Of a DNA stretch of 64,000 nucleotides, positions 28,721 to 36,190 are shown in pieces; positions within the stretch are counted from its first letter, which is position 1; the number at the start of each line of letters is the position of its first letter. The translations under genes were made by a program, and so were the position numbers. Location: contig NZ_CP030055.1 of the NCBI RefSeq assembly GCF_015291645.1, positions 3,472,001 to 3,536,000 on the forward strand. Direction: 5' to 3'. Source of the stretch: Bradyrhizobium sp. CCBAU 53340 (lineage in GTDB: Bacteria > Pseudomonadota > Alphaproteobacteria > Rhizobiales > Xanthobacteraceae). The notes under the pieces are model-generated. The model was not told the DNA's origin. It was given only the letters and a program-made list of their open reading frames with translations, and did not search any database.

Positions 28721-30153
28721 CCCCGCTGTTGTGGACGCTCATCGCCATCCAGATCGTGATGGGCGTGTTCGATACCTTCTATCACCACGAATTCACCGAG
28801 CGCCTGGCCTGGCGTCCGTCGCAGCGTTTCGAGCTGAAGCTGCACGGCATCCGCAACATGCTCTATGCGCTCCTGTTCCTGCTGCTCGGCTGGCTCGAAG
28901 TCCATGGCGTGCTGGCGCTCCTGATCGTCGCCGTGCTGGTCGCCGAGATCATCATCACGCTGATGGATTTCGTCGAGGAGGATCTGAGCCGCAAGCTGCC
29001 GCCGAGCGAGCGGATCAATCACACGCTGCTCGCGATCAATTATGGTGCCATCCTGGTGCTGTTGCTGCCGGTGCTGATCAATTGGGCGATGCAGCCCTTC
29101 GGTGTGATGGTGGTCTATCAGGGCCTGCTCAGCATCGCCGCGACCGCCTGCGCGGTCGGCGCGTCACTCTGCGGCATCAGGGATTTTGCCGCGATGCGCC
29201 GGCTGGGCCGCATGAAGAATCTTCCTGCGGAAGGACTCGTCGAGAAAATCTCCAGCCGCAAGACCGTGCTGATCACCGGTGCCACCGGTTTCATCGGCAG
29301 CCGCCTTGCGGCGAGCCTTGGCCGAGCAGGGCATCACGTCATCGCGCTGATCCGCAATCCCGCCAAGGCCGAGATGCTGCCGCCGCCGGTCACGCTGATC
29401 ACGAGCCTCGATCAGCTCGCCGCAGACACGCCCATCGACGCCATCGTCAATCTCGCCGGAGAGCCGATCGGCAACGGCCTGTGGACCGAGGCGAAGCGCG
29501 CCAAGATCATCGGCTCCCGCGTCGACATGACCGGCGAAGTGGTGAAGCTGATCGCGCGGCTCGCGCGTAAGCCTGAAGTGCTCATCAGCGGCTCCGCGAT
29601 CGGCTGGTATGGATTGTGGGCGGATCAGGTGCTGACGGAGTCCGCCAAGTCGCACGCCTGCTTCAGCCACGAGCTGTGCGCGGCCTGGGAGAAGGCGGCG
29701 CGGCCGGCAGAGGAGCTTGGCATCCGCGTGGTCAATTTGCGCATTGGTCTCGTGCTCGGCACCGAAGGCGGCTTCATCACGCGCCTCCTGACGCCGTTCG
29801 AGTTCGGGCTCGGCGGTCCGCTCGGCACCGGCCGGCAGTGGATGTCCTGGATCGAGCGCGACGACCTCATTCGCCTGATTGCCTATGTGATGGCGACGCC
29901 CGATCTCACAGGTCCCGTCAACGCCACCGCGCCGATCCCCGTCACCAACGCGAAGTTCACCGAGGAGCTTGGCCGCCGTCTGCACCGGCCTGCCGTGTTC
30001 CGCATTCCCGGCGGCCTCTTGCGCCGGATCGGCGGCGGCTTTGCCGACGAACTCCTGCTCGGCGGTCAGCGCGTGCTGCCGAACAAGGCGCTGAGCCGCG
30101 GCTTTGTGTTTCGGCACGAGACGCTGCGCAGCGCGTTCGAGGCGATTTTGTGA
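28717..30153 (+). CDS. Membrane-anchored TIGR01777 family NAD(P)-dependent epimerase-like protein (DoxX-like fusion)
   Basis: 478 residues from the ATG overlapping the DUF4166 stop. The first about 160 residues hold four or five hydrophobic segments (DoxX-like). From about 183 comes an extended SDR domain with VLITGATGFIGSRLA and the TIGR01777 pattern VNLAGEPIGNGLWTEAKRAK, then SGSAIGWYG and RIGLVLGTEGG. The C-terminus RHETLRSAFEAIL belongs to the DUF1731 tail. The substrate is unknown. Confidence 0.88.
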   Translation: MTPLLWTLIAIQIVMGVFDTFYHHEFTERLAWRPSQRFELKLHGIRNMLYALLFLLLGWLEVHGVLALLIVAVLVAEIIITLMDFVEEDLSRKLPPSERINHTLLAINYGAILVLLLPVLINWAMQPFGVMVVYQGLLSIAATACAVGASLCGIRDFAAMRRLGRMKNLPAEGLVEKISSRKTVLITGATGFIGSRLAASLGRAGHHVIALIRNPAKAEMLPPPVTLITSLDQLAADTPIDAIVNLAGEPIGNGLWTEAKRAKIIGSRVDMTGEVVKLIARLARKPEVLISGSAIGWYGLWADQVLTESAKSHACFSHELCAAWEKAARPAEELGIRVVNLRIGLVLGTEGGFITRLLTPFEFGLGGPLGTGRQWMSWIERDDLIRLIAYVMATPDLTGPVNATAPIPVTNAKFTEELGRRLHRPAVFRIPGGLLRRIGGGFADELLLGGQRVLPNKALSRGFVFRHETLRSAFEAIL

Positions 30154-30162
30154 GGTCGCAAG

Positions 30163-30660
30163 ATGTCTTGGAAGACGTTCTCCCGAGCATTTCGAGGTTG
30201 GCAGGGCGCAACACTGACAGCGACTGCCGTTGTTGAGTTATTTGTCCTGTTTCTTGTGGCGTTAGCCGGCGTCAAAGGCTTTGCCGCGCTCTCAACGTGG
30301 GATTTCGTCTGGACTATCTTGATTAGTGTGCCTTTGATCTTGGTGCTGATTTCCTTGGTCAGTAGTATTCCGTCAGCACTTGTAATCTGGCTGAGCGAAC
30401 GGTTCTGTATTCGATCACCGATATTTTTCGTTCTTTCCGGCGGCCTCGTGGGAGCCGTGAGCCAGACTGCATTGTTCAGGTCGTTCGACGGATTGAGCTT
30501 GCTATTTGCAGTAGCGGGATGTCTCGCCGGACTGGACTATTGGCATACAGCGGGTAGATATGCGGGTGAAGTGTGTGGGGGGCTGATCCTTAGGCCGTCG
30601 CCACGCTCCGAAACGTCGCCGTCACCGCACGCAGCGCCGCAAGCTTCGCGGGATCGCTGA
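30163..30660 (+). CDS. Hypothetical membrane protein, low GC, possibly 3'-truncated
   Basis: Up to 165 residues. The ATG follows GAGG by 7 bases and the preceding gene by 9 bases, so it belongs to the GbsR-led operon. Four hydrophobic segments are seen (ATAVVELFVLFLVALAGV, WTILISVPLILVLISLV, FFVLSGGLVGAV, LLFAVAGCLAGL). Base composition is clearly lower in GC than the flanks. The last about 25 residues (RPSPRSETSPSPHAAPQ) overlap the convergent LysR gene and look like read-through, so the original C-terminus may have been lost at a junction near 30590. Family not recognised. Confidence 0.6.
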   Translation: MSWKTFSRAFRGWQGATLTATAVVELFVLFLVALAGVKGFAALSTWDFVWTILISVPLILVLISLVSSIPSALVIWLSERFCIRSPIFFVLSGGLVGAVSQTALFRSFDGLSLLFAVAGCLAGLDYWHTAGRYAGEVCGGLILRPSPRSETSPSPHAAPQASRDR

Positions 30661-31444
30661 CCTTCGAATGCAGCATCACTTTCGAGCTGCCGAGTTTCGG
30701 CAGCTTGTGCGCAGGGCCGATGTCGATCAGCCCGGGAGGTGCGATCCGACGCGCCAGCGGCGTGATCGCAAGTCCAGCCAGCGCGGCGGCGACCACTGCG
30801 GTCACGCCACCGCCGACGAAGCGCTCGCGCCAGGCAAGGCCGGCTTTGTCCAGCGCGCGCACGCCGACCGCGCGGACGCCGCAAGGCGGGGCGAGGGTGG
30901 CGAGCGGCAGCGCTTCGCCCTTAGGCAGGGCGAAGCGCCGGGACGCGAACCAGCCAAATTCGTCTTCGGTCAGCTTTTCACCGCCGCGGCGGCTGCCTTC
31001 CTGGCGGACGATCACCGCGTCGAGCTCGCCCGCGTCATAGGCGTCCTGCATCTCGCGCGAAAAGCCGATGATGACGGCAAGCGTCAGGTTGGACGACATC
31101 GCGTGCAGCCGTTCCAGCAGCGGCACCAGCTCGGGGCCGGCGGCGTGGTCGGAGATGCCGAGCGAGAGCGATTGCGCGGTGGAAGCTTCGCCCGACAGCG
31201 CGCGGTCATGCGCCGCCATCAGTGCGCGGGCGCGATCGAGAAAACTGGCGCCATCGGCGGTGAGCCGGACTGCGCGCGGCGAGCGCTCGACGAGGCGCTT
31301 GCCCAGCAATGTCTCGAGCCGTTGCAGCTTGAGGCTGACCGCCGCCTGGGTCGTGCCGAGCGCTTCGGCGGCGCGGGTAAAGCTCTGGAGGTCGGCGACC
31401 AGCAGGAAGGCCTTGATGGTGGCGATGTCGAGGATGGCTGTCAT
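30590..31444 (-). CDS. LysR family transcriptional regulator
   Basis: 284 residues. N-terminal HTH at 1-65 (ATIKAFLLVADLQSFTRAAEALGTTQAAVSLKLQRLE), then the two-lobed effector domain. It is divergent from the tautomerase gene, with an inverted repeat between them. It overlaps the convergent low-GC membrane gene by 71 bases. It probably controls the tautomerase gene and itself. Confidence 0.92.
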   Translation of the reverse strand: MTAILDIATIKAFLLVADLQSFTRAAEALGTTQAAVSLKLQRLETLLGKRLVERSPRAVRLTADGASFLDRARALMAAHDRALSGEASTAQSLSLGISDHAAGPELVPLLERLHAMSSNLTLAVIIGFSREMQDAYDAGELDAVIVRQEGSRRGGEKLTEDEFGWFASRRFALPKGEALPLATLAPPCGVRAVGVRALDKAGLAWRERFVGGGVTAVVAAALAGLAITPLARRIAPPGLIDIGPAHKLPKLGSSKVMLHSKVSDPAKLAALRAVTATFRSVATA

Positions 31445-31447
31445 TAC

Positions 31448-31484
31448 GATATATTATCACTGGTATCATCAGAGATAAGATATC
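31448..31484. promoter_or_regulatory. Inverted repeat in the LysR-tautomerase divergent region
   Basis: GATATATTATC (31448-31458) and GATAAGATATC (31474-31484) are reverse complements at 10 of 11 positions, 15 bases apart. The AT-rich region starts 4 bases after the LysR start codon edge. It is a candidate LysR binding site; assignment is inference. Confidence 0.45.
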
Positions 31485-31557
31485 AAAATGACAGCGGAAG
31501 GTCTAGCTTCTCATCAACGCCGCGCAAGACCTGCGCAGCATCTTGAGGAGAACGACC

Positions 31558-31980
31558 ATGCCCCTGATCACCGTGTCCTACACCACCTCCCGCCAGTCGC
31601 CGTCGCTGAAGGCCGACATCGCGAACGCCGTGTCCGAGCTCACCGCCAAGATCCTGCACAAGGACCCCAAGGTCACCGCCATCATCGTGAAGTCGGTGGA
31701 TGCCGGCGACTGGTTCGCCGGCGGCAAGTCGCTCGCCGAGCAGAAGCTCGCCAGCTACTGGATCGACATCCACGTCACCGAGGGCACCAACACCAAGGAC
31801 GAGAAGGCGGCCTATCTCGCCGCGATGTTCACACGCATGGCTGAGATTCTGGGGCCGCTGCATCCCGAGACATACTTGCACGTCGACGAGGTCAAGGGCG
31901 ATGCCTACGGCTTTGGCGGCCTGACCCAGGAGCGGCGTTACATCGCCGGCAAGCTCGACGTGTCGCTGAAGGCGGCGTGA
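31558..31980 (+). CDS. Tautomerase superfamily (4-oxalocrotonate tautomerase-like) protein
   Basis: 140 residues from the ATG at 31558, which follows GAGGAG. The chain begins MPLITVSYTT; removal of Met would leave the catalytic Pro1 of this superfamily. It is longer than the 62-residue 4-OT enzymes, as in the two-repeat or MSAD-like groups. The LysR gene is divergent. Likely role is keto-enol tautomerisation or dehalogenase-like chemistry in a degradation pathway; the substrate is unknown. Confidence 0.85.
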   Translation: MPLITVSYTTSRQSPSLKADIANAVSELTAKILHKDPKVTAIIVKSVDAGDWFAGGKSLAEQKLASYWIDIHVTEGTNTKDEKAAYLAAMFTRMAEILGPLHPETYLHVDEVKGDAYGFGGLTQERRYIAGKLDVSLKAA

Positions 31981-31986
31981 GGCTTC

Positions 31987-32016
31987 GGCCGCGGGTGAGC
32001 CGTCTCACCCGCGGCC
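31987..32016. terminator. Perfect 13-bp hairpin between convergent genes
   Basis: Arms 31987-31999 and 32004-32016 are perfect reverse complements around a CCGT loop. It lies 6 bases after the tautomerase stop and 6 before the helicase stop on the other strand. There is no T tract on either side, but the position suits a shared transcript end. Confidence 0.6.
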
Positions 32017-32022
32017 TGATCG

Positions 32023-32736
32023 TCAGCTCGCGGCCCGGAACTGGACTTCGGCGTCGTTGATGAAGCACGTCTTGTCGAACAGCTTCAGGTCCAGCGGGTT
32101 CGGCAGCCGGACGTCGTTCAGATCAGGGCAGGGTTTGATCGCGGGATCATAGGAGCGATCGATCTGCGAGATGAAGACGACGATCAGCCCCTTGTCGCGC
32201 GCGAAGGATTTCAGGGCTCGCACCTGGACAGTGAGATCAGGGTTTTCCCGCCGCTGGTCGAGCAGTTGCAGATAGTCGATCACGACGACCGTGCCGCGCG
32301 GCGCCGCAGCCATCTGCTTGATGATATAGTCGGCGCTGATCGCGTCGGAGCAATCGGTCTCGAACAGCCTGTCGAACTGGGCAGCCTCCGCGCCGATCGC
32401 GCGCAAGCGATCCGCGACATCTTTCTCGGTGTATTCAAGCGAGAAAAATGCCGCGCGATGGCCTGATTTCATCGCCTCCACGGCGAGTTCGAGGCTCATC
32501 AGCGTCTTGCCCTGACCCGGGCGCGCGCCGACCAGCACGAGGTCGCCAGGCCTGAATTGCGGAAACAGCTTGTTCGCCGGCGTCAGCGCCGCGGCCTTGG
32601 CCGCGAGCATGCTCCAGGCGGAAAAGCCTTCCGTCGTGGCGATACGGTCGAGCGCGTCGTGGAGCGGGATGCCTTCCTCGCGCGACAGACGCTTTGCTTT
32701 TCGCTTGAGATGATAGATCGGCGCAGACAATTTCAT
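32023..32736 (-). CDS. Minimal DnaB/RecA-like helicase-domain ATPase
   Basis: 237 residues from the ATG at 32736, chosen for the perfect AGGAGG just upstream; the longer frame to 32892 lacks one. It keeps the RecA-type motor: Walker A GARPGQGKT (70-78) and Walker B VVVIDYLQLLD (150-160), then FISQIDRS. These match the DnaB C-terminal domain. The N-terminal about 55 residues are a small helical segment (YHLKRKAKRLSREEG, GFSAWSMLAAK), not the DnaB N-terminal domain. True DnaB is about twice as long, so this is not the replicative helicase. Role unknown. Confidence 0.8.
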   Translation of the reverse strand: MKLSAPIYHLKRKAKRLSREEGIPLHDALDRIATTEGFSAWSMLAAKAAALTPANKLFPQFRPGDLVLVGARPGQGKTLMSLELAVEAMKSGHRAAFFSLEYTEKDVADRLRAIGAEAAQFDRLFETDCSDAISADYIIKQMAAAPRGTVVVIDYLQLLDQRRENPDLTVQVRALKSFARDKGLIVVFISQIDRSYDPAIKPCPDLNDVRLPNPLDLKLFDKTCFINDAEVQFRAAS

Positions 32737-32934
32737 CGTTAAACCTCCTGATGCGAGCAGAAAGCGCAATCCCTCCTTATGCGTGGCGCTCGAACAGTCG
32801 GTCCGATGATCAACTCGCCCGACATGAGATCTGCTTTCCCGGCGGAGGGGGGAGGCGTGGGCGACACCGGGTGCAAGACTAGCCGATTCCATGCCTGACG
32901 AGAACGCGCGCGGCGCCTCGCCAACAGAAATGCG

Positions 32935-33672
32935 TCAGACCGCGGCTTCCGGCAGCATTGCGCGCGTTGGCCCGAACAGATCTTCAAAGGCCTGCCGAAG
33001 CGCGACATCGACATCGGCGAGCGTCACGAGCTGGCCGAGATCGACTAGCGAGGTGACGCCGTAGCGGGGGTCAGCAACGCCGCAAGGAACGATGCCGGCG
33101 AAATGCGACAGATCCGGCTCGACATTGATGGCGATGCCATGGAACGAGACCCAGCGCTTCAGCCGCACGCCGATCGCCGCGATCTTGTCCTCGTGCTCGG
33201 GTCCCTTGTCCGGGCGCTTCACCCAGACCCCGACGCGATCCTCGCGGCGTTCGCCGCGAATGTTGAAGGCAGCGAGCGTCTTCAGGATCAGCTCCTCGAG
33301 GCTCGCGACATAGGCCCGGACGTCAGGCCGGCGCCGCTTGAGATCGAGCATGATGTAGGCCACGCGCTGGCCGGGGCCGTGATAGGTGAGCTGCCCGCCG
33401 CGCCCGGTCGCGAAGGTCGGGAATCGGGGATCGAGCAGGTCGGTCTCCTTGCCTGACGTCCCGGAGGTGTAGAGCGAGGGGTGTTCGAGCAGCCAGACCA
33501 GCTCCGGCGCCTCGCCAGCCGCGATCGCCGCGACCCGCGCCTCCATCTCGGCTACGGCTTCGGGATAGGGCACCGGCGTGTCCGAGATCCGCCACTCGAC
33601 GGGCGCGCCGCTTTTGGCGGAAAACGACGTCAAATCGAGGTCTTGGCGGCCGTTTTGCGGAGAATTAACCAT
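32935..33672 (-). CDS. lipB: Lipoyl(octanoyl) transferase
   Basis: 245 residues. The signature [12 protein letters not shown] is at 91-102, the catalytic lysine is Lys163 (DKIAAIGVR) and the acyl-accepting cysteine is Cys197 ([17 protein letters not shown]). It moves octanoate from acyl carrier protein to lipoyl domains of 2-oxoacid dehydrogenases and the glycine cleavage H protein. It carries a proximal N-terminal extension of about 25 residues. It is preceded on the other strand by a FliN-like gene. Confidence 0.95.
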   Translation of the reverse strand: MVNSPQNGRQDLDLTSFSAKSGAPVEWRISDTPVPYPEAVAEMEARVAAIAAGEAPELVWLLEHPSLYTSGTSGKETDLLDPRFPTFATGRGGQLTYHGPGQRVAYIMLDLKRRRPDVRAYVASLEELILKTLAAFNIRGERREDRVGVWVKRPDKGPEHEDKIAAIGVRLKRWVSFHGIAINVEPDLSHFAGIVPCGVADPRYGVTSLVDLGQLVTLADVDVALRQAFEDLFGPTRAMLPEAAV

Positions 33673-33738
33673 TGCCTAACCATAACGTGGTGATCATCGC
33701 ATGCGCAAATGCCAAGTCCTTTGGCGTTGAGTCCCAAG

Positions 33739-33768
33739 TCTTAAGTCTCAACAGTTCTTAAGTCTCAA
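33739..33768. repeat. 13-bp direct repeat upstream of the FliN-like gene
   Basis: TCTTAAGTCTCAA occurs exactly at 33739-33751 and 33756-33768, 17 bases apart, with a partial third copy (CCCAAGTC) just before. It ends 12 bases before the FliN-like start, in the divergent region with lipB. It may be a two-site regulator target or a slipped duplication. Confidence 0.6.
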
Positions 33769-33780
33769 GTTGCGGCGGTC

Positions 33781-34029
33781 ATGACAGTGCCCACACTCGA
33801 TAAAGTCACCGTGGATCTCATGGTCGTCCTCGGGACGACCACCATGCCGATCCATCAAGTATTACGTCTTTCCCGCGGCGCCATCATCGAGTTGGACGCA
33901 ACCGAGGCCGACGAGGTCAAGGTTCTTGCCAATAATCTGCCGGTCGCCTCCGGCGTCGTGCTGGTCGACCGCAACCGGATCGCGGTCGAGGTCAAGCAGA
34001 TGCTGCCGCGGACGCTAGGGACGCGGTAG
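33781..34029 (+). CDS. FliN-like SpoA domain protein
   Basis: 82 residues. The whole chain fits the SpoA domain of FliM/FliN flagellar switch proteins: LMVVLGTTTMPIHQVLRLSRG, then VLANNLPVASGVVLVDRNRIAVEV. It lacks the extra N-terminal part of many FliN proteins and no other flagellar gene is nearby. It could be an orphan switch subunit or a type III secretion C-ring piece. The final codons CGG TAG are themselves the first bases of a 19-bp tandem repeat. Confidence 0.82.
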   Translation: MTVPTLDKVTVDLMVVLGTTTMPIHQVLRLSRGAIIELDATEADEVKVLANNLPVASGVVLVDRNRIAVEVKQMLPRTLGTR

Positions 34030-34090
34030 CGCCCTGGGCACCCGGTAGCGGCCCGGGCACGCGGTAGCAGCCCGGGGGGCCCGGCAGGGG
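34024..34090. repeat. 19-bp tandem repeat starting in the FliN-like stop codon
   Basis: Three units at 34024-34042, 34043-34061 and 34062-34080, each opening CGGTAGC, with a degenerate fourth piece to 34090. The units differ at a few positions (GCCCTGGGCAC, GGCCCGGGCAC, AGCCCGGGGGGC). The first unit contains the stop codon of the FliN-like gene. The unit length is not a multiple of three. Confidence 0.75.
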
Positions 34091-34250
34091 CTTTCGACTC
34101 ACCTGATAGGGCCGATCCGGGCAGGTATGAGACTTTCCTGCCAAGCCTGTGGAATTCAGGGCCTTTGCAGGCTTGTATCCCCCTGATGGATTTGTTAGAT
34201 CGGCGGCCGCTGATCCGGCCAGCCAGACGACCTCAGGCCGGTATCTTCTT

Positions 34251-34335
34251 GCGCTCGTGGCGGAACTGGTAGACGCGCTGCCTTGAGGTGGCAGTGGGTA
34301 ACACCGTGGGGGTTCGAGTCCCTCCGAGCGCACCA
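34251..34335 (+). tRNA. tRNA-Leu(GAG)
   Basis: Acceptor arms GCGCTCG (34251-34257) and CGAGCGC (34325-34331) pair perfectly, followed by discriminator A and an encoded CCA. The anticodon stem CTGCC/GGCAG holds the loop TTGAGGT, so the anticodon is GAG. A long variable arm, typical of leucine tRNAs, follows. The T arm is GGGGGTTCGAGTCCCTC. It reads CUC and CUU codons. The region after it is compositionally different. Confidence 0.95.
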
Positions 34336-34494
34336 AAAACCCTTCGTTTGAAATCATTGGGCTTTTCCCCAGAACGCTGCCGCTCCGCTTTCGTGCAGCG
34401 CTCGCACGTTGTCGCTTCGGGCGCCCGTAGAAAGTCATCGACTGACTGGCTCCGATCGAACGCGACGAATGCTTTCCTTGCTGCTGTCGTAGCG

Positions 34495-35403
34495 CTAACG
34501 CCGCCGAGCGGGTTTCTGGGACAGAAAGAGCGCGACATAGGCCAGGAGGTCTTCCATGAACTGCTTGGCCAAGCGCGATAGCGGGCGGTGTTGCGAGTGC
34601 ACGACGCGGTAGCCAATGTCGATGCTCGGATTGAATGGGCGGATTGCGACTCCGCGTCCCAAAAAGTCGCGAGCGCTGAAAGGGTCGACGATTGTCACGC
34701 CTGCGCCCGCCAGGACCAGCGAGCAAGCGCTTGTCGATAGCGAAGTTACAATCATCCGCCGATATTGAATCGATCTAAGCGCCGTTTCGACGCCATGTCG
34801 AAGATCGCTGCCCGATCCAAGCATGATGATGGATTCGTTGACCAGATCCGAGGCTCGAATTGCCGTGCATTTGGTCAGCTTGTGACCGTTCGGCAATACG
34901 ACAACAGCCGATGCCGTGATGCTGGAAAAGCTTACGGAGGATCGGTCCGCCGATGCCATGCACACACCGATGTCATAGCGGCCGCCGGCGACCCGCTCCA
35001 CGACCGAGTGTGAGGGGATCCCGTCGAGTTGAATGTCGACGTCCGGGCGGTTTCGGCAGAAGTCAGCAATAAAGTGGGGCAGGAAATGGATCGCCATTGC
35101 AGGCATGGCGGCAATGCGGAGCGATCCAGAACGCTTATTGCGCAGATTGTCGGCATGGGCCGTCAAACGATCCAGCCCGAGGAATGTGCGCTCGACCTCG
35201 GCCAACAGATCGATCGCTTCGGCAGTTGGAACGACTTGATTTCCTCGACGATGGAAGAGCGTTAGGTCAAGCACGTATTCAAGATCGCGGATCAAACGGC
35301 TCACGGCCGGTTGGGTGATGTGCAGCGTTTCGGCCGCGGCAGTCATCGCGCCCGTCAGCATCACCGCTCGGAAAGCTTCAACCTGCCGACTGTTTATCTT
35401 CAC
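34495..35403 (-). CDS. LysR family transcriptional regulator next to the copper/Dcu/lyase operon
   Basis: 302 residues. HTH at about 1-60 (VEAFRAVMLTGAMTAAAETLHITQPAVSRLI), then a substrate-binding domain (about 90-290). It is the first gene after tRNA-Leu and is divergent from the YcnI-CopCD-Dcu-lyase operon, so it is the likely regulator of that operon. Codon choice and GC are lower than in the window's core genes. The TAVSR-type recognition helix resembles regulators of amino-acid or opine-like catabolism, but this is weak. Confidence 0.9.
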   Translation of the reverse strand: MKINSRQVEAFRAVMLTGAMTAAAETLHITQPAVSRLIRDLEYVLDLTLFHRRGNQVVPTAEAIDLLAEVERTFLGLDRLTAHADNLRNKRSGSLRIAAMPAMAIHFLPHFIADFCRNRPDVDIQLDGIPSHSVVERVAGGRYDIGVCMASADRSSVSFSSITASAVVVLPNGHKLTKCTAIRASDLVNESIIMLGSGSDLRHGVETALRSIQYRRMIVTSLSTSACSLVLAGAGVTIVDPFSARDFLGRGVAIRPFNPSIDIGYRVVHSQHRPLSRLAKQFMEDLLAYVALFLSQKPARRR

Positions 35404-35566
35404 GAAGGTTCCACCATAACATTTCTGTATTCACGACCGGCTACTTATGAATTTGAAGCCTGCGAAACCCCTTGGTAGCAATCGCATACTGCCCGATCGA
35501 GCGCAGGTGGTCCATCGAGTCCGATCCGGCCGAACGCAAATCTGTCGGACGACCTTGAGGGGAAAA

Positions 35567-36190
35567 ATGAAGCTGTTGCACAGGCCACGACCGGGGAGTC
35601 ACGTGGGGGCGCATGCGTCTTCCGGCGGAATAACCGCGTTGCAGTCCATCCTTGCAACTGTCGGCATCGCGCTACTCGGGATCACGGCAGCATCGGCTCA
35701 TGTCACCATCGAGCCTCAGCAAGCGATGGTCGGATCGGCCTACAGGGCCGTTGTGATAGTCCCTCACGGCTGCGCTGGCTCTCCGACGCTCAAGCTACGG
35801 GTTCAGATCCCGAACGGAGTCATCGCTGTCAAGCCGCAGCCAAAAGCCGGTTGGACTCTTGAAACTGTGAGCGGCAAATACGGTCAAACCTTTGACTATT
35901 TCGGAACGCCGATCAGCGAAGGTGTGAAGGAAATTGCCTGGAGCGGAAGACTGCTCGACGAAAACTACGACGAATTCATCTTCCGCGCCTATCTCACATC
36001 GGACCTGCAACCCGGTACCAAGCTCTATGTACGAATAGTCCAGGAGTGCGAGAAGGGTGTCTCTCGCTGGATTGAAGTTCCGACGAACGATACGTCAAGC
36101 GACGCGTTCAAGTTCCCCGCGCCAGCCGTACAGCTAATCCCGAGAAGTGATGTTCCGGCAGTGCAGCGTCCGTCGCCCGGAGCTCGGTGA
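35567..36190 (+). CDS. YcnI-like DUF1775 copper-binding periplasmic protein
   Basis: 207 residues from the ATG at 35567, which follows GAGGGGAAAA. A signal peptide (about 1-44, ending ITAASA) leaves a mature N-terminus starting HVTIEP, the histidine that YcnI proteins use in copper binding. The domain continues with VPHGCAGSPT, KPKAGW-like (PQPKAGWTLE) and EIAWSGRLLD motifs. The stop overlaps the start of the CopC-CopD gene. It would hold or pass copper in the periplasm. Confidence 0.85.
   Translation: MKLLHRPRPGSHVGAHASSGGITALQSILATVGIALLGITAASAHVTIEPQQAMVGSAYRAVVIVPHGCAGSPTLKLRVQIPNGVIAVKPQPKAGWTLETVSGKYGQTFDYFGTPISEGVKEIAWSGRLLDENYDEFIFRAYLTSDLQPGTKLYVRIVQECEKGVSRWIEVPTNDTSSDAFKFPAPAVQLIPRSDVPAVQRPSPGAR

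Noticed and set aside
34024..34090. CRISPR-like array
   Set aside because: Units are contiguous 19-mers without spacers and there are no cas genes in the window.
36187..36189. GTG as start of the CopC-CopD gene
   Set aside because: Possible, but GGAG at 36179-36182 is only 4 bases away; ATG at 36190 has the normal 7-base gap.
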